Below are positions 1 through 5,994 of a stretch of DNA of 5,994 bases, in pieces (within the stretch, counting starts at the first letter, position 1; every line of letters starts with the position of its first letter). Source of the DNA: Methylocapsa sp. (GTDB lineage Bacteria; Pseudomonadota; Alphaproteobacteria; Rhizobiales; Beijerinckiaceae). The notes under the pieces were generated by a model. The model saw nothing but the letters and a program-made list of their open reading frames with translations, did no database searches and was not told the DNA's origin. The stretch is taken from assembly GCA_017353815.1 (NCBI GenBank), contig JAFMSB010000116.1:1-5994 (forward strand). Direction: 5' to 3'. Made by a program: the position numbers and the translations under genes.

Positions 1-34
1 CAGCCGCGACCTGGAATCCGTTTTAGCGCAGGTT

Positions 35-1306
35 TCACCCAAGAAGCGGCCGCCGCTTGCGCCGGCACGGCACAGGCCGCCTGAAACATGCAAAGACCTC
101 GACGTGCCGCGAATGCCGGAATTGGTCGATCGGCTCGACGCGCGCGAGCTCATAACCTGCGGCACAAAGAATGGCTGCGTCGCGCGCAAAAGTTTTGGGG
201 TTGCAGGAGACCGCTGCAATGAGCGGCACCGGGGACGCGGCAAGCGCGCGGGCTTGATTTTCAGCCCCGGCTCGCGGCGGATCGAAGACCGCGGCATCAA
301 ATATTTCGAGCTCTTTTGGGCTGAGCGGCTGGCGGAAGAGATCGCGCCGCCGGACTGCGGCCGGCCGCAAATGCGCCGCATGTGCGCCCTTCGCCAGCGC
401 CGCTAAAGCCGTTTCATCCAGGTCGAACGCATCGACAGCGGCAAATTCCGCGAGCCGGAGAGCAAATGTCCCGATCCCGGAAAAGAGATCGGCGATATGC
501 TTTGCCCCGGCAAGCGCGGCGCAAACGCGTGCCGCGAGCGCTTCCTCTCCCGCCTTTGTGGCCTGCAAAAAAGCTCGTGGCGGAAGAATCACCGTGGCCT
601 TGCCAATGGCAAGAAGCGGCGCGCGTTGCGCAATCAGGACTTCGCCATGATTCGATAGCCGGGCAAGGCCGAATTCGAAGGCGATGCGCACAAGCTCCTG
701 CGCTTGCTTTTGGTTGAAAGGCCCATGGCCCCGGATATCGGCGTCAAGGCCTGATTGCGTGCCGGTCATAAGAATGTCCAGCGGTTTTTGTGAGGGAGCA
801 AGGGCTGTGGCGATGGCGCGCGCAACCGGCAGCGCCTTTTCAAGCGAGGGAGCAAGCAGGGGACAGGCATCAATTTCGACGATTGTATGCGCGCGTGCCT
901 CCATGAAACCTGTGGAGGGATGGCCCCCCGGGTAGCGGACATGGAACGCCGCCCGTCTGCGCCCCTCGCCATGGGCATCTGCAAGAGCCATGATTTCGGC
1001 ACTGAGGCCCGCATGGCACAGGGCCGAGGCAACGAGATCGCGCTTCCACTGCGCATAGGCAGGCGCGGCCAGCGTCTGCACCGCGCATCCTCCGCAGCCG
1101 CCAAAATACGGGCAGCGGGCTGCAATACGATCGGGGCTTGCCGCTATGATAGCGGCCAATTTTCCGCGCGACCCGTCGATTTCCGCAAGAATGGCCTCGC
1201 CGGGTAAGGCGTAAGGAATAAAGACCAAGCCCTCGGGCGTTCGTGCAATCCCTTCGCCGCGCTCGCCAAGCCGGTCAATGATGAGCGCCGCTTTGGTGGC
1301 GCTCAT
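35..1306 (-). CDS. TrmA/RlmD-family RNA (uracil-5-)-methyltransferase
   Basis: A complete 423-residue, SAM-dependent class I methyltransferase that makes 5-methyluridine in RNA (COG2265 type; acts in the cytoplasm). Residues 5-50 form a TRAM-like RNA-binding domain. Four cysteines fit the 4Fe-4S site of RlmD/RumA: C65, C71 and C74 (CPYFGGCGGC) plus C148. The Rossmann SAM motif is DLFSGIGTF (273-281). FDPPRAG (341-347), the SCNP loop with nucleophile C368, and the closing HSRHVE with the likely general base E403 complete the active site. FLQ near 246-248 matches the substrate-binding FxQ. Length is normal for the family. The ATG at 1306 gives the usual MSATK-type start directly before the TRAM domain; only a weak purine-rich RBS precedes it. 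The tail after residue 408 is short and basic. The target (23S U1939, U747 or tRNA U54) cannot be read from sequence; by family resemblance RlmD-like is most likely, so no symbol is given. Confidence 0.93.
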   Translation of the reverse strand: MSATKAALIIDRLGERGEGIARTPEGLVFIPYALPGEAILAEIDGSRGKLAAIIAASPDRIAARCPYFGGCGGCAVQTLAAPAYAQWKRDLVASALCHAGLSAEIMALADAHGEGRRRAAFHVRYPGGHPSTGFMEARAHTIVEIDACPLLAPSLEKALPVARAIATALAPSQKPLDILMTGTQSGLDADIRGHGPFNQKQAQELVRIAFEFGLARLSNHGEVLIAQRAPLLAIGKATVILPPRAFLQATKAGEEALAARVCAALAGAKHIADLFSGIGTFALRLAEFAAVDAFDLDETALAALAKGAHAAHLRPAAVRRRDLFRQPLSPKELEIFDAAVFDPPRAGAENQARALAASPVPLIAAVSCNPKTFARDAAILCAAGYELARVEPIDQFRHSRHVEVFACFRRPVPCRRKRRPLLG

Positions 1307-1399
1307 GTGCTTTTGGCCTGGTCAGGTTGCATATGGGCCTGCAAGTGGAGACGGTGCCGCTCGCATGACTTTGTTCTCTTGCGGGCGCATCAGGCGAGA

Positions 1400-1762
1400 T
1401 GACCTTCCGCTGATTTCGTGGCCACCGGATCAAGCGGCTTGGCGTTCTGCTTGTTCGGGGGTGATATACCCGATGACGGAATGGGGCCGCTGACGATTGT
1501 AATATCCTTCGATGCAGGCAAACAAGCCGTGCCGGGCAGTGTCCGGGGTTGGATAACGAGTTTCATGCACGAGCCCGGTTTTAATCGTGCCAAAGCAGCT
1601 TTCAATCGGCGCATTGTCCCAAAAATTTCCTTTCCGGCTCAGTGATTGGATCATCCTGGCGGCATCGAGGACCTTGCGGTAGCCGGCGGCCGCATATTGG
1701 CTGCCGCGACCGGAGTGATGGATGAGGCCGGGCGGCGGTGAGAACAGGCCGGTACGCTTCTG
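1400..1762 (-). mobile_element. IS3-family insertion sequence remnant (3' part)
   Basis: This is the 3' end of an IS3-type element. It includes the transposase C-terminus (1430-1762) and a probable right end just beyond its stop. Read inward from 1400, the plus strand begins TGACCTTCCGCTGATTTCG, and TG is the terminal dinucleotide typical of IS3 ends. A weak partner, TGACCT read inward on the minus strand from 1904, shares only six bases and has no matching target duplication, so the left boundary is not established. A full element is about 1.2-1.5 kb; only about 0.36 kb is recognisable here. The transposase call is secure; the exact ends are inference. Confidence 0.6.
1430..1762 (-). pseudogene. 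IS3-family transposase OrfB, C-terminal fragment, catalytically dead
   Basis: About 110 residues in one frame match the end of the IS3 OrfB integrase core. The segments GLIHHSGRGSQYAAAGYRK, SLSRKGNFWDNAPIES and YYNRQRPHSVIGYITPEQAE are all hallmark blocks. The usual protein is about 270-300 residues; the N-terminal half with the first catalytic Asp is absent, and the frame is closed upstream by a stop at 1763-1765. The second DDE residue, normally D in HSDRG, is G here (codon 1709-1711, GGT on the coding strand, one base from GAT). The Glu in NAPIES is kept. The downstream ATG at 1652-1654 is an internal Met, not a true start. The fragment cannot move itself. OrfA is not present. Confidence 0.88.
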
Positions 1763-1899
1763 CTAATGACGCAGGTTTCGCCTGATAGCGCTTCGCAGGA
1801 GCTCACTTCCGCCCCTGGCGTTCCGGAAGTGCAGGGATGCCCGGCTTGAGTCCGCGACGCGCCACATAACGGACATCGGCGAGCCAGCTCTGCTAATGA
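1759..1899. repeat. 11-bp direct repeat bracketing 119 bp
   Basis: The 11-mer TCTGCTAATGA occurs at 1759-1769 and again at 1889-1899. The first copy sits exactly where recognisable transposase homology stops. The enclosed 119 bp have loosely similar ends in inverted orientation (GCAGGTTTCGCCTGAT near the left, GCTGGCTCGCCGAT read from the right), which is imperfect. It could be a target duplication around a small non-autonomous insertion, a recombination scar, or coincidence. Confidence 0.4.
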
Positions 1900-2414
1900 G
1901 GTCACGGCCTAACACTGCTTTGGCAGAACTACTTCTCTTGAATCCTGACGCACATTCGGCAATGGGGACATCGTTGGTAGATTTGCGTTCGCAAGAGCGT
2001 CTTGATAACGGCTCGCCGGACCGCTGGGAGAGTTGGTTGCGGCGGCCCACGGTCGATTCTTTTTTTCCTGAATGTTTTGTGCGTGTGCAGCCCGATGCTA
2101 ATTTTGGTGGCGGCGATCTTCGACGCCTTCTCATCGATCTCGAGTTGGTTAAATTGGACGCCTTCGCCGCGGCGGAAATGGCGCCGCACCTCTTTGCCCC
2201 GAGCGTGAAAATGCCTGTGTACATGATCCGAGTGCTCAAGGACGAGTGGATGCGGCATCCCGAAGATACGCAAAAGACTTTCGATCTGCTGGGAAGCAAA
2301 GAAACGGAATTGTTCTGGATCGAAGGCGCGACGAAGCGCTTTAGGGACGGCTATAACTATTTCGGCAGGGATCCTGAAAACGTGATTGCCATCCTCGACC
2401 GGCATATGAAGTGA
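1896..2414 (+). pseudogene. Alpha/beta-hydrolase, C-terminal fragment (possible chimeric ORF)
   Basis: The last ~75 residues resemble the C-terminus of alpha/beta-hydrolases: a strand with a conserved acidic position (PVYMIRVLKDEW), then PEDTQKTFDLLG, ELFWIEG, FRDGYNYFG and a closing DRHMK. The family's N-terminal half, including the GxSxG nucleophile elbow, is absent, so the 172-residue product could not be a normal hydrolase. The frame is open from 1770, just after tandem TAA TGA stops at 1764-1769; 1896 is the first ATG, without a convincing RBS, and 1962 is an alternative. Residues 1 to about 75 (including MGTSLVDLRSQERLDNG) read like real protein but I do not recognise them; they may be diverged hydrolase or another gene fused by rearrangement. 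It lies directly downstream of the IS remnant, consistent with a truncation. Confidence 0.6.
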
Positions 2415-2466
2415 GCATTTGCGCGTAGGAGGCGCCGCCGTGGCGAGCTCTCATTGTGCCTCCGCC

Positions 2467-2485
2467 GCCGGGCCGAGCGCCCGGC
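2467..2485. other. GC-rich hairpin
   Basis: A perfect 7-bp stem, GCCGGGC (2467-2473) with GCCCGGC (2479-2485), around a 5-nt loop. It lies about 50 bp after the hydrolase fragment, but no T-run follows on either strand, so it is not a canonical intrinsic terminator. It could still be a Rho-assisted or remnant terminator. Confidence 0.35.
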
Positions 2486-2508
2486 CGGGATCCTATGGCT
2501 CGCGAACT

Positions 2509-2531
2509 AGGATTGAGACTGCTACAATCCT
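2509..2531. repeat. Inverted repeat, 7-bp arms
   Basis: AGGATTG (2509-2515) pairs with CAATCCT (2525-2531) around a 9-nt spacer. It may be a small RNA hairpin or protein site in the lpdA leader; there is no independent evidence of function. Confidence 0.3.
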
Positions 2532-2731
2532 GCTGTACGGAAACGAATAGGATTCATGCGGATCTTACAGCGCGGACGCCTTCGGGCCCTGAGCAAATCC
2601 ATAGGAGCTGCAGTTGCGTTTTCGCCCCAATCGTACCGGAAGGCCCGATGCTCTTACCATTGGGGCCGGAGACTTGTCCGCCGCCGCGCGAAAAAGTTTT
2701 GACTGGCCGAACGAAAATGTTTCATGTGAAA

Positions 2732-2754
2732 AGTTTTAGAATTATTCTAAAACT
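2732..2754 (+). promoter_or_regulatory. Irr-type iron control element (ICE box) upstream of lpdA
   Basis: Perfect 11-bp arms, AGTTTTAGAAT (2732-2742) and ATTCTAAAACT (2744-2754), flank one central base. The core TTTAGAA-TTA-TTCTAAA agrees with the iron control element recognised by Irr, the Fur-family regulator of rhizobial-type alphaproteobacteria, as I recall its consensus. The centre lies about 85 bp before the preferred lpdA start, which suits an operator. TAGAAT (2737-2742) inside it resembles a -10 box, so bound protein could block RNA polymerase. Irr typically reports iron/heme status. The palindrome is seen directly; assignment to Irr is by consensus match, and regulation of lpdA is inferred. 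Confidence 0.7.
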
Positions 2755-2828
2755 ATCCGGCGGCCGGTGCGCGGATGCCTTTTGAGGTTGCGGAGGCAGG
2801 GCGCCGCTAATGGTGGATGGAAAATCGA

Positions 2829-4226
2829 ATGGCCTATGATCTCATCGTTATTGGAACGGGGCCCGGCGGCTATATCTGCGCGATCCGCGCGGCGCAGCTC
2901 GGCCTCAAGGTTGCCGTTGTCGAGAAGCGCAAGACGCATGGCGGCACCTGCCTCAATATCGGCTGCATTCCTTCAAAGGCGCTGCTTCATGCCTCGGAAA
3001 AATTTGCCGAGGCCGCGCATGGGCTCGCGGGCTTCGGGGTCTTAACGGGGCCCCCAAAGCTCGATCTCGCCGCAATGATGAAACATAAGGACGAGACCGT
3101 CGCCGCCAATGTCAACGGCGTTGGCTTTCTGCTCAAGAAAAACAAGATCGACGCTTTTCGAGGTCATGGGAGGATCGCGGCTCCGGGGGTGGTCGAAGTA
3201 ACGGCCGAAGACGGTTCGAGCCAAAGACTCGAGAGCAAAAATATCGTCATCGCGACCGGTTCGGAGGCCGCGGCGCTGCCGGACATCGCGAACGACGAGA
3301 GAATTATCGTCTCCTCGACCGGCGCCCTGTCGTTCGAAAAGGTGCCCAAAAAGCTTTTGGTGATCGGCGCGGGCATCATCGGCGTTGAACTCGGCTCGGT
3401 CTGGGCAAGGCTCGGCGCCGAGGTGACCGCGGTCGAATTTTTGGACCGGATTCTGCCCGGCGCCGATGGCGAGATCGCCACGCAATTCCAACGCATCCTG
3501 GAAAAGCAAGGTGTTGTTTTCCGCCTCGGCCATAAGGTAACGGGAATCGAGAAGACGCCCTCCGGCCTCGGCGTCTCCATCATGCCTTCGGCAGGCGGGG
3601 AAACCTCGGTGCTTGCGGCAGATGCGGTTCTCGTCGCCGTGGGCAGGCGGCCTTTCACGGAAGGGCTCGGCCTAAAAGAACTCGGCATTGCAATGGAAGG
3701 CGGCCGGGTCGTAATCGGGAAGAATTTTGCCACCAATATCGCGGGCATTTATGCGATTGGCGATGCGGTGCGCGGCCCCATGCTTGCCCATAAGGCCGAG
3801 GACGAGGGCATTGCCGTTGCCGAGATTCTTGCGGGCCAGCACGGGCAGGTGAATTACGATGTGATCCCCTCTGTCGTCTATACGATGCCCGAAGTTGCCT
3901 GGGTTGGCGCAACCGAAGAAGAGCTGCAAGCGGGGGGCGTTGCTTACAAGAAAGGAAGATTTCCTTTCTCGGCCAATGGGCGCGCGCGGGCGATGCGCCG
4001 CACCGAGGGTTTTGTGAAAATCCTTGCCGATGCGGCAACCGACGAGGTTCTTGGCGTTCATATTTTGGGGGCGGATGCGGGCGAGCAGATTGCCGAGTCC
4101 TGTGTGCTCATGGAGTTTGGCGGCTCGGCGGAGGATCTCGCCCGCATCTGCCACGCCCATCCGACGCTTTCGGAAGCCGTGCGCGAGGCGGCGCTTGCCG
4201 TTGACAAGCGCGCTATTCACATGTGA
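2829..4226 (+). CDS. lpdA: Dihydrolipoamide dehydrogenase (E3)
   Basis: A cytoplasmic FAD flavoprotein that reoxidises protein-bound dihydrolipoamide with NAD+. It is the shared E3 of the 2-oxoglutarate and pyruvate dehydrogenase complexes and the L protein of glycine cleavage. From the Met at 2829 it has 465 residues, the family norm. FAD-binding GTGPGG is at 9-14, the redox disulfide in GGTCLNIGC (C41, C46), the NAD-binding motif GAGIIGVELG near 180-189, the second FAD motif YAIGDAVRGPMLAHKAEDEG near 308-327, and the dimer-interface HAHPTLSEA with catalytic H444 and E449. All key residues are intact. The ATG at 2829 is preferred because MAYDLIVIG is the usual N-terminus and GGATGGA lies at suitable spacing; an in-frame ATG at 2817 would add four residues. 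No E1 or E2 gene is adjacent. A palindromic ICE-like operator lies upstream, and a sugar transferase follows closely. Confidence 0.97.
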   Translation: MAYDLIVIGTGPGGYICAIRAAQLGLKVAVVEKRKTHGGTCLNIGCIPSKALLHASEKFAEAAHGLAGFGVLTGPPKLDLAAMMKHKDETVAANVNGVGFLLKKNKIDAFRGHGRIAAPGVVEVTAEDGSSQRLESKNIVIATGSEAAALPDIANDERIIVSSTGALSFEKVPKKLLVIGAGIIGVELGSVWARLGAEVTAVEFLDRILPGADGEIATQFQRILEKQGVVFRLGHKVTGIEKTPSGLGVSIMPSAGGETSVLAADAVLVAVGRRPFTEGLGLKELGIAMEGGRVVIGKNFATNIAGIYAIGDAVRGPMLAHKAEDEGIAVAEILAGQHGQVNYDVIPSVVYTMPEVAWVGATEEELQAGGVAYKKGRFPFSANGRARAMRRTEGFVKILADAATDEVLGVHILGADAGEQIAESCVLMEFGGSAEDLARICHAHPTLSEAVREAALAVDKRAIHM

Positions 4227-4295
4227 GCGGCTTTGTTTCTCCCGCAAAAAGAACGGGTACCGGCTCTGCGGGCGCAAGATTACCAGTTGGCAGAT

Positions 4296-4940
4296 ATGGA
4301 TCCACAGGACTCGCCGGTAAAGCGCTGTATCGATCTTGCCGGAGCGGCTGCGGGGCTTGTCATCCTTGCGCCTTTGCTGCTCGTGATTGCCGTACTGGTA
4401 AAGCTCGATTCTTCGGGGCCCGTCTTTTACCGCGGCGAGCGGCTTGGCCGCAATGGGCGGCCATTCCGGATCTACAAATTCCGCTCGATGGTAAGCGACG
4501 CGGCGGATCAGCCCGAGCGGGTGGCGAAGTTCGACGATCCACGCATCACAAGGCTTGGCGCGTTCTTGCGCGCGAGCAAATTGGACGAGCTCCCGCAGCT
4601 CACCAATGTCCTGCGCGGCGAAATGAGTCTCGTGGGACCGCGGCCGGAGAGCCTCAAATATCTGCCCTATTATTCGGGCGATCAGCTCCGCGTTCTCGAA
4701 GCCAGGCCAGGCATTACAGGCGTGAGCCAATTGGAATTCAAGAATGAGTGCGCTTTGCTGCGCGGCCAGGATTTCGAGCACGTCTATGTCGAGGAAATAT
4801 TGCCGCGCAAATTAGCTCTCGACATATGGTACATCGGCCATTGGTCGTTGCGGCTGGATTTCCAATGTCTTATAGGTACTGCATTGCCATTTCTTTTAAA
4901 TATTTTTAATCGAAGCCGCCAGAGGGCGCATGATCGATGA
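4296..4940 (+). CDS. Initiating sugar transferase (monotopic phosphoglycosyl transferase, WcaJ/PglC type)
   Basis: Transfers a sugar-1-phosphate from a nucleotide sugar to undecaprenyl phosphate at the inner membrane, the first step of exopolysaccharide, capsule or O-antigen assembly (bacterial sugar transferase family). With the ATG at 4296 it has 214 residues. One hydrophobic helix spans about 14-36 ([17 protein letters not shown]). The family blocks follow: [14 protein letters not shown] (41-54), FRIYKFRSM (57-65), [12 protein letters not shown] (81-92), [20 protein letters not shown] with the catalytic Asp-Glu pair at 97-98, VGPRPE (113-118) and [10 protein letters not shown] (136-145). 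It is the short form, without the extra membrane helices of WbaP. The frame is open to a TTG at 4233, seven bases after lpdA, which would add 21 residues; both starts have weak RBSs. The final 11 nt overlap the flippase start. The sugar donor cannot be told from sequence. Confidence 0.92.
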   Translation: MDPQDSPVKRCIDLAGAAAGLVILAPLLLVIAVLVKLDSSGPVFYRGERLGRNGRPFRIYKFRSMVSDAADQPERVAKFDDPRITRLGAFLRASKLDELPQLTNVLRGEMSLVGPRPESLKYLPYYSGDQLRVLEARPGITGVSQLEFKNECALLRGQDFEHVYVEEILPRKLALDIWYIGHWSLRLDFQCLIGTALPFLLNIFNRSRQRAHDR

Positions 4941-5994
4941 TGTGAATTTTGCCGGGCTGCCGGCGGGCAAAGCAAGAACGCGCGGGCCATTCGCGATCCA
5001 CGAAATCCTTTCCGGCGGCTCACCCGCGAGGCGGTTCGCGCGCCGCGGCATCGGGCTTTCCGTTGCGACCGCCGCGGGCCAGCTCTCCTATATCCTCGTC
5101 CTGCCGATTTTGTCGCGCATGTTTCCGCCCTCCGATTTCGGCGATTTCATTATTTATCTTTCGATCGTGAACATCTCCGCCCCCCTTGCCGGGCTCCGTT
5201 TCGAATCCGCCTTATACAGCGCGCCGGACAAAGCGCGCGCGCGAACAATCTTCCGCCTTTCGCTCTCAACGATTGCCTTTATGTCCGCAATGGCAGGCGG
5301 CATAATTTTCCTTACCGCAGATTTCCTGCCAAGCGATGCTTCGCATGCGTTGCGCCCGCTCCGCCTTCTCCTGCCCCTTGGGATATTCATGGCGGGACTT
5401 TGGGACCTCGCATCCGCCTGGGCGATCCGGCGCGATGCGATGAGGACGCTCGCCATTGCGCGATTTGCCCAGCCTTTTGTGTTGGCGCTGCTCCAGATTG
5501 CGTTTGGCTTGCTCGCCTTGCCCGCGGCCTCCCTTGTTGTCGCGCATATCGGCAGCTATGCGGCTTATGCCCTCATTATATTTCTTCGCACCATGACCCG
5601 TGAGGATGTGGCCGGTATCGCCGCCACGACACTGCGGCAAATCGCCGGGGCAGCAAGGCAAGAAATCAAGTTTCTCTTCTACACGACGCCCGCCTTTATC
5701 ATCACCTTGCTTATCAGCAACCTTCCGCCGCTGTTCATGGGATCACTGTTTGGAGCCGAAATCGCAGGCAATTACGGCATTGCCTATCGTGTAATATACG
5801 GGCCTCTCACGGTGATCAGCTATCCCTTAAGCAACATTTTTACTGCCGAGGCCAGCGCATCCCATGATCCTGCCGCCGTGCAGACTGCCGCGCGGTTCAT
5901 GTTTGCCGTCAGCCTGGTGCTTGTTGCGGCGCCGGCGGCCGTCTTTGGGCTTGCCGCGCCGCAGCTCGCCCCAATTGCGCTTGGTGCAAGATGG
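4930..5994 (+). CDS. Oligosaccharide flippase (Wzx/polysaccharide biosynthesis protein), partial at window edge
   Basis: An uninterrupted frame of 355 codons from ATG 4930 to the last base, so the 3' end is missing. It encodes a polytopic inner-membrane protein. A polar N-terminus of about 40 residues is followed by repeated hydrophobic segments: GLSVATAAGQLSYILVLPIL (about 42-61), a second including IIYLSIVNISAPLAGL, SLSTIAFMSAMAGGIIFL, LLLPLGIFMAGLWDLASA, FVLALLQIAFGLLALPAA, HIGSYAAYALIIF, FIITLLISNLPPLFMGSLFG and FMFAVSLVLVAAPAAVFG. ILSRMFPPSDFGDF early on and GNYGIAYRVIYGPLTVIS later are typical of Wzx-like members of the MOP flippase superfamily, which move undecaprenyl-linked glycans to the periplasm. 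It overlaps the sugar transferase by 11 nt (4930-4940), with AGAGGG at 4921-4926 as a close RBS, so coupled translation is likely. Full members have about 420-500 residues. A role in the same glycan pathway is inferred. Confidence 0.87.
   Translation, partial: MIDDVNFAGLPAGKARTRGPFAIHEILSGGSPARRFARRGIGLSVATAAGQLSYILVLPILSRMFPPSDFGDFIIYLSIVNISAPLAGLRFESALYSAPDKARARTIFRLSLSTIAFMSAMAGGIIFLTADFLPSDASHALRPLRLLLPLGIFMAGLWDLASAWAIRRDAMRTLAIARFAQPFVLALLQIAFGLLALPAASLVVAHIGSYAAYALIIFLRTMTREDVAGIAATTLRQIAGAARQEIKFLFYTTPAFIITLLISNLPPLFMGSLFGAEIAGNYGIAYRVIYGPLTVISYPLSNIFTAEASASHDPAAVQTAARFMFAVSLVLVAAPAAVFGLAAPQLAPIALGARW

Larger units (their letters stand above)
2415..2731. other. Non-coding leader between hydrolase fragment and lpdA
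   Basis: About 320 bases with no credible gene; open frames here have no recognisable motifs. It contains a GC-rich hairpin (2467-2485), a second inverted repeat (2509-2531) and a distant 8-bp inverted repeat (TCCTATGG at 2491-2498 with CCATAGGA at 2599-2606). It turns AT-rich after about 2690, where TTGACT (2699-2704) could be a -35 element, although no good -10 is found 16-18 bp later. TTTCA-TG-TGAAA at 2720-2731 is a small palindrome touching the larger one that follows. Confidence 0.5.

Noticed and set aside
1..34. Possible end of another gene at the left edge
   Set aside because: Only 34 bases remain beyond the methyltransferase stop; nothing in them can be assigned.
1770..1890. Minus-strand reading WLADVRYVARRGLKPGIP as an additional transposase piece
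   Set aside because: It superficially recalls DDE transposase text but is broken by stops, is in a different frame from the IS3 fragment and lacks a clear catalytic block.
1400..1904. Complete IS with TGACCT ends at 1400 and 1904
   Set aside because: Only six terminal bases agree, flanking trinucleotides differ (AGA versus CGG), and the interior lacks most of the transposase, so a bounded element is not supported.
1763..2299. Minus-strand open frame of 178 codons opposite the hydrolase fragment
   Set aside because: The Ser/Arg-rich translation shows no family resemblance, while the opposite strand carries clear hydrolase motifs.
2456..2785. 109-codon open frame on the plus strand in the leader
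   Set aside because: Low-complexity, Pro/Arg-rich composition, no recognisable motif or RBS, and it runs through the ICE palindrome; treated as a chance frame in GC-rich DNA.
4241..4272. CCCGCA/TGCGGG inverted repeat after lpdA as a terminator
   Set aside because: The loop is 20 nt, the stem only 6 bp and no T-run follows; insufficient for an intrinsic terminator.
3672..4781. Long minus-strand open frame (369 codons) opposite lpdA and the sugar transferase
   Set aside because: It is antisense to two well-supported genes and its translation has no family motifs; a codon-bias shadow.

Overview
The window looks like a chromosomal segment of an alphaproteobacterium, most likely in the Rhizobiales/Hyphomicrobiales. 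The clues are high GC content, the style of the dihydrolipoamide dehydrogenase and RNA methyltransferase, and a near-perfect palindrome ahead of lpdA that matches the iron-control element bound by Irr, a regulator typical of that order. The genus assignment is not supported by anything decisive here.

Layout. (1) 35-1306, minus strand: a complete TrmA/RlmD-type RNA (uracil-5-)-methyltransferase with TRAM domain, 4Fe-4S cysteines and catalytic cysteine. (2) About 1400-2414: a scarred accessory island. It holds the 3' remnant of an IS3-family transposase (minus strand, 1430-1762), in which the second catalytic Asp has become Gly. Next come 119 bp bracketed by an 11-bp direct repeat. The island ends with the C-terminal part of an alpha/beta-hydrolase (plus strand, about 1896-2414) that lacks its nucleophile-elbow half. 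(3) 2415-2828: a 0.4-kb leader without a credible gene. It contains two small hairpins and, close to lpdA, a 23-bp palindrome (2732-2754) of the Irr/ICE type. (4) 2829-4226: complete lpdA, the E3 flavoprotein. (5) 4296-4940 and 4930 to the window edge: a monotopic phosphoglycosyl transferase (initiating sugar transferase) overlapping by 11 nt an oligosaccharide flippase that runs off the window. These two look like the start of a surface-polysaccharide operon.

How it fits together. The left gene is rRNA/tRNA modification housekeeping. lpdA is central metabolism (shared E3 of 2-oxoacid dehydrogenases and glycine cleavage), yet its usual partners sucA/sucB are not beside it. The rearranged island upstream is one possible reason. 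The two right-hand genes load a sugar phosphate onto undecaprenyl phosphate and flip the finished lipid-linked glycan. The most interesting signal is the likely iron/heme-responsive operator in front of lpdA. I found no clear new multi-gene system, RNA gene or CRISPR array.
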